Source: Dimargaris cristalligena (taxonomy: Eukaryota; Kickxellomycota; Dimargaritomycetes; Dimargaritales; Dimargaritaceae). Taken from it: a stretch of DNA of 64,000 bases. Under the pieces are notes generated by a model. That model made no database searches. It saw nothing but the letters and a program-made list of their open reading frames with translations, and was not told the DNA's origin. Positions 59,619-64,000 of the stretch are shown here, one piece after another; the first letter of the stretch is position 1, and every line of letters starts with the position of its first letter. The translations under genes and the position numbers were made by a program. The stretch spans positions 1 through 64,000 of the forward strand of contig JANBQC010000077.1 of NCBI GenBank assembly GCA_027576995.1, given 5' to 3'.

Positions 59619-62470
59619 ATGCATGACGTGGACGAGTACATTGCATGTCTGCACCGCGGTCAGATACTTCCTCCGCGCGCCGTTCGAAACCTCTGTGACG
59701 CAATCACCGAGATTCTATTCGCCGAGAGTAACGTCGTGCAAGTCGACTCCCCGGTCACCGTAGTCGGTGATATTCACGGGTAAGTAGGAGTAGTCTAGAG
59801 AAGGCTGCTATAATGCCAGTCGGGTAGTAGAGTGGGGTATGGTTGGAAAGAACCTGGCCAATATCCGCCTTGGTGAAATATCCGGCGTGGCTTAAGCTCA
59901 CTGCTGGTCGTGCACCTTCCCCGAATAGCCGTTTTATTCACATAATTACGTAACCTTCGTCTGAATTGTTTGCATACCCTTCACAACGTCCCTTGGCCCA
60001 ATACTCTTATTTTTGGTGTGTGTGTGTGTGTGGGACTCGTTGATAAAATGTCGGCTCTACCCCCTATATCCACGCCGATCCGCGCGCGTACTCAATGGCA
60101 AAAAAAATAATGATGTATATATAGCCAATTTTACGATTTACTTGCGCTGCTCGAGATTGGCGGTCCGCTGCCAAACACCAACTATCTTTTTTTAGGTAAG
60201 CCATTATGGAATGCAGAACTACCTGTTAATGATGTATACTCCATGGGGTTGAGTAATAGCTCGGGGAGGGAGGTTTGGTTTGGGCTGGGGGATTAGTAGT
60301 GGCTGATCCCAATTCCAAATCTGTTATTACGGAAACCCATGTCAAATACGGTCTGGATTACCCTCTGTCGCTCTGGCTCCTCCTTTTCACCATGGACGCT
60401 AATTAGTTTTAATTTACACTGTCTTTATATAAATATATATATATATGGATACACCCCCCATCCTAACTATTCACAATGGTTCGGGCGGTATCCGACCTAC
60501 ACCCTCCCTTCATTGCTAATTGCGACACCTGGAATAACAGGCGATTTTGTCGATCGGGGAAATCGCAGCGTCGAGACAATCAGCTTGCTCTTTTGCCTTA
60601 AACTTAAATACCCTGCCAATGTATTTCTCATTCGGGGTAATCACGAAACACGAATGACTACAACGGTATGTAATTTGAATAATGATTCCTTGGCCGTAAA
60701 TATACTGACTATCCCCTTTATTTATTTTTATATGAAAGCAGTAGAGTAACTCACATCCTCCTTCTCCCCCTTATTTTACGTGGGTCACCTTGATTGCCAT
60801 CCTCCTCCAGATATACGGGTTTCTAAGGGAATGCCAGGCAAAATACAACGGCTCCAACGCGGAATGGAATTATTTTGTCGAGGCCTTTAATTTCCTGCCG
60901 CTGGCTGCGGTCATTGCTAATTGTATATTTTGTGTTCATGGAGGTAAGTTAACCGGGAACCTGGGCTCGAATATGTTACCGCTAAGCATTTATTGGCCAT
61001 ATGGGATCTATCTATATATATATATATATATATATAGAGATGGAATGTTCCCACCACCCCTAACCATCCTCGGCCCCAGCTAACCCCTATTAACCGAGAG
61101 GGATAATCTGACACTCACGCTTCACCTTTTCATCGCTGTATTTTACTACCACATATCCTAATCGCATTAATAAACGCGTAGGTATGTCACCTTCTATCCA
61201 AGTCATCGACCAAATCAAAATAATCGATCGATTCAAAGGTACGCCGATACTTGATAAGTAATATAGCCCAAGGAATACTAGGAGAAGGAAACGGAATCCT
61301 AATGATGTAAAGAAACCAGGGCTTAGACCCGCTTTATACTAACCCGAGTGACGATACAATGGATGATATGTATGGCTACTCCTTTGTATATACTAATATC
61401 CCAGAAATACCGAGTGAAGGGCCCATGTGCGACTTGGTGTGGTCTGACCCGGACCACACAATCCAGAACTACAATGTCAATTCACGGTAAGTGTGTGACT
61501 GTTTTAACCTATAATAATTGACACATTTCCACTATACTCATGTCCTATAGCACCGGTGTCGGGTGGGAGGGAAACTTCTCATATTCTACGGATATTTATT
61601 GTTCAGAATGACACGCGTCACCGTTTGTTATTTTGTGTGGGTTTGATATAATCTAATATTTATATCGATATCATTGAATTATACTTTACATTTCCCTTTC
61701 CTACAAACTATATATATATACATATATATCTATATTTTAAATGCAACCTACGATAGGGGGGCGGGTTTCACCTTCGGTGCCCAAATCGTTTATAGATTCC
61801 TACAGGCCAACGGAATGGATACCATTCTACGTGCGCACCAGCTCTGTCAAGGCGGCTATGAGGTAGGCTGAGTTTAAGAGATGTGCACTAGTATCCATAT
61901 AGCATATTATCTTTTGGACACAACGGTACCACCCACCATCCATTATTTTCTACGACTCGGGCTAATTGGACCTGCCCCCTTTACTCTACCCTACCCTATA
62001 CCCTATGCCACAAAGTCCTACTTCAACAACGGCCTACATACGGTTTGGTCAGCCCCGAACTATTGTGGACGGTGCGGAAATATGGCATCAGTATATAAGA
62101 TAGACCACCAACTTCACGGCCGGTTCCTCACGTTCCATGCCGCGGCCCGGAGTCTCGAAGAATCACAGGCCGTCCAGATGTTTGTAAGTTTTACTATTAC
62201 ATCCCCCTCCTCCTACTAATTTATCGAGGAACACCTATGGAGAAGGGGAGATATTCACTCCTACCCATACCACCCAGCCCTGGTGGACACTGTTTCACCT
62301 CTACACGCCCACACCTACTAACTAATCATTATATGAACATGTACGCGATTGGGGATTTATTCCGGTTACGTCTCGGCGATGTGGTCTATATTACCGTCGG
62401 ATTGGTATTCATCATAGCCACCACACCGGCGCTACTTTACCTAAGTCGGTGTGTTCTATCTAGTAAATAA
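59619..62470 (+). CDS. PPG1: PPG1-like PP2A-family Ser/Thr phosphatase
   Basis: Metal-dependent PP2A-like phosphatase catalytic subunit; yeast Ppg1 works with the Far (STRIPAK-like) complex and affects glycogen. Exons: 59619-59779, 60125-60195, 60541-60665, 60811-60943, 61182-61238, 61405-61486, 61757-61862 and 62016-62183, 301 codons with matching phases, plus an uncertain C-terminal end. All metal/catalytic motifs are present: GDIHG (split), GDFVDRG, RGNHET, CVHGG, RAHQLC and [32 protein letters not shown] and RGAGFTFG favour Ppg1 over Sit4/PP6. After 62183 the frame either runs to a stop at 62217-62219 (312 aa), or splices over 62184-62242 to an exon 62243-62470 encoding a hydrophobic anchor ([20 protein letters not shown]), giving 376 aa. 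No DYFL tail for methylation is seen. Confidence 0.85.
61012..61036 (+). repeat. (TA)n microsatellite in a PPG1 intron
   Basis: About 12 TA units within the intron between the exons ending 60943 and starting 61182. Confidence 0.85.
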
Positions 62471-64000
62471 CGACAACACCCCCACCTCCACCTCCGTGCG
62501 CTCGCTCCCCCACTCTACCATACACTCTCTCGCGAGAGTTTGAAATTTTATTTCGAAAACTAAAAAAAATAATCAAACATGAGCCATAAACTTTCAATAT
62601 CAACAGCCGTAGTCTCCCGAAGCTGTGTGGGGGGGAGGGGGGAAGGCACACGCTTGAATATATAACCCAACCTGTACACACACCGCACCGGCCTTTCGCT
62701 TCTATTCACTACTTAATCCCAATCCTGTCCCAAATCCCCGACCTTTCCTTTACCCCATTACCCCTTTTATTCGTCGACTAGCTATTATTTATAGGCTACC
62801 CTTTCGCCGTGTTGATGCATTGAATCTCTCAATCCTTCCCTCAACCTAATAAACACCAAGGATTAATTTTCATTTTCATATATATATATGTATACTGTTT
62901 TCTATCGCACCCTTCTCTCTTACTTTCGCACAGTATCGCCCTTCCCCTAGCCCATTATCGTTTAATTGAATACTTAAACTCATATATTTATTGCCGGGGC
63001 TGGTTTTACCCCCAACATCTGGGCCATATGACATATAACCCTTCCAGCTCCTAATCTACCCTTCGGTGACTTATGTGGTATATAAATACACACCCCTCCT
63101 ATACATGTTATATACTAAAACTACCCTTTGATATGTGACATGAATGGGTGGGGCTCCATTGATTAATTCGGAGAAATTTGACCAAAATAAACTATTGGCG
63201 TATTGAGTGGTGTTACTTTAGAATGCCATAATTTATGGTCAGTGGTAGATAGTATATCCCGCTTATGATTCAACCAACCAACCGATGTTACGCTCTGGCA
63301 TTTACCCCGCCACTGTCAATTCGGATAATCTCCATCTAAGCAATGCTGCAATCAATACCTAGTAAGTTTATTTTGTTGTTGATGTATTTCCAACGAATTC
63401 ATTACATTACCAATTTTACTTGCAATCCTTTTTGTAATGTAGTTAGTCCCTTTAGAGTATTCGATTTTTGCATGTATAAGATGTGGGAATCCCGTGAAGA
63501 AAAACACAGCACCCGGCAATACGTTGCTGTTCAAAAGATGGCGAGACTATTCTATTTTTAAATAAATCGGTATTATTATTTTTTCTAATACTGTCCGAGC
63601 ACTTTGGCAAGTATTATCACTTGTTTCCAACAATTTTACCCGCCGTCTACCGTGAGTTTCAGCGCTGCGGAATCCAGCTGGTTTGTGTTGGTGAGAAACC
63701 CCAAGCCTGTTGGTCGAAGACCCTCCATTTCGGCGTCCAAGTAAGCTGTAAAGGATGCCAAACTCATATACCTCACATTCCAAAGACCTGCACGCCAAAG
63801 GTGGAGCAGCCCAGTACTGCATATTGCCCCTCCCTTCCAACACTAAATATCCATGCTAAGATAGCTCACTCGCCCTCGCCGTGTTTGAATTAAAAGCCCC
63901 GTAAGTACATAAAATGAACCCACTAAATTGATGTATACTAATTAATTTTGGGTAATGGGTTGGTCCCTAGAATGGGTCGGTGTAGTCAAAACTGCATTTT
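62471..64000. other. Spacer right of PPG1
   Basis: C+T-rich 3' flank, then AT-rich sequence. Open frames at 63343-63561 and 63621-63893 (plus) have no recognised family. Any gene further right is outside the window. Confidence 0.5.

Overview
This looks like a piece of a nuclear chromosome from a filamentous, probably early-diverging (non-Dikarya) fungus. Most genes are split by short GT-AG introns with GTAAGT/GTATGT donors. Coding exons are GC-richer than the spacers, which are AT-rich and full of microsatellites. The gene set is fungal: HAP2/NF-YA, a Tgl1-type steryl ester hydrolase, a Ppg1-type phosphatase, a Dal5-like transporter pair and an AA11-like LPMO. NAT9 and RED/IK are present, although budding yeast lacks RED, which argues against Saccharomycotina. 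The phylum is an inference, not a demonstrated fact. I rebuilt exon structures by hand; where I give exon lists, the reading phases close across every junction.

Layout. 2.0-3.4 kb: NEM1/Dullard-type phosphatase (minus). 4.8-7.3 kb: damaged MFS transporter copy; 8.6-11.2 kb: its intact tandem paralogue. 11.9-12.8 kb: secreted AA11-like LPMO (minus). 15.3-16.6 kb: dephospho-CoA kinase (minus). 17.4-18.1 kb: Rid/YjgF deaminase. 19.7-20.8 kb: ARF6-type GTPase. 24.8 kb: small unknown protein. 27.1-28.2 kb: seven-TM receptor (minus). 28.2-35.6 kb: gene desert. 35.6-38.1 kb: CMR1/WDR76 WD40 protein (minus). 39.7-41.0 kb: HAP2 (minus). 46.8-48.6 kb: NAT9 acetyltransferase (minus), divergent from 49.1-51.0 kb RED/IK splicing factor. 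51.6-54.0 kb: TGL1 (minus). 59.6-62.5 kb: PPG1-like phosphatase.

The genes do not form a biosynthetic cluster. Several are lipid- or membrane-related (NEM1, TGL1, dephospho-CoA kinase, ARF6), but this looks like ordinary gene order rather than a functional unit.

The best non-gene discovery is a family of four dispersed elements, each exactly 138 bp, with about 27-bp imperfect terminal inverted repeats and mostly TA flanks (11.3, 46.1, 52.1 and 56.9 kb). They look like a Tc1/mariner-type MITE. One copy lies inside the last intron of TGL1, and a fifth degraded relic lies near 16.8 kb. Other points of interest are a near-identical 200-bp tract between the two MFS copies, a GC-rich hairpin between two convergent genes, an alternative membrane-anchored C-terminus for PPG1, and start-codon choices that decide localisation in NEM1 and the Rid protein.
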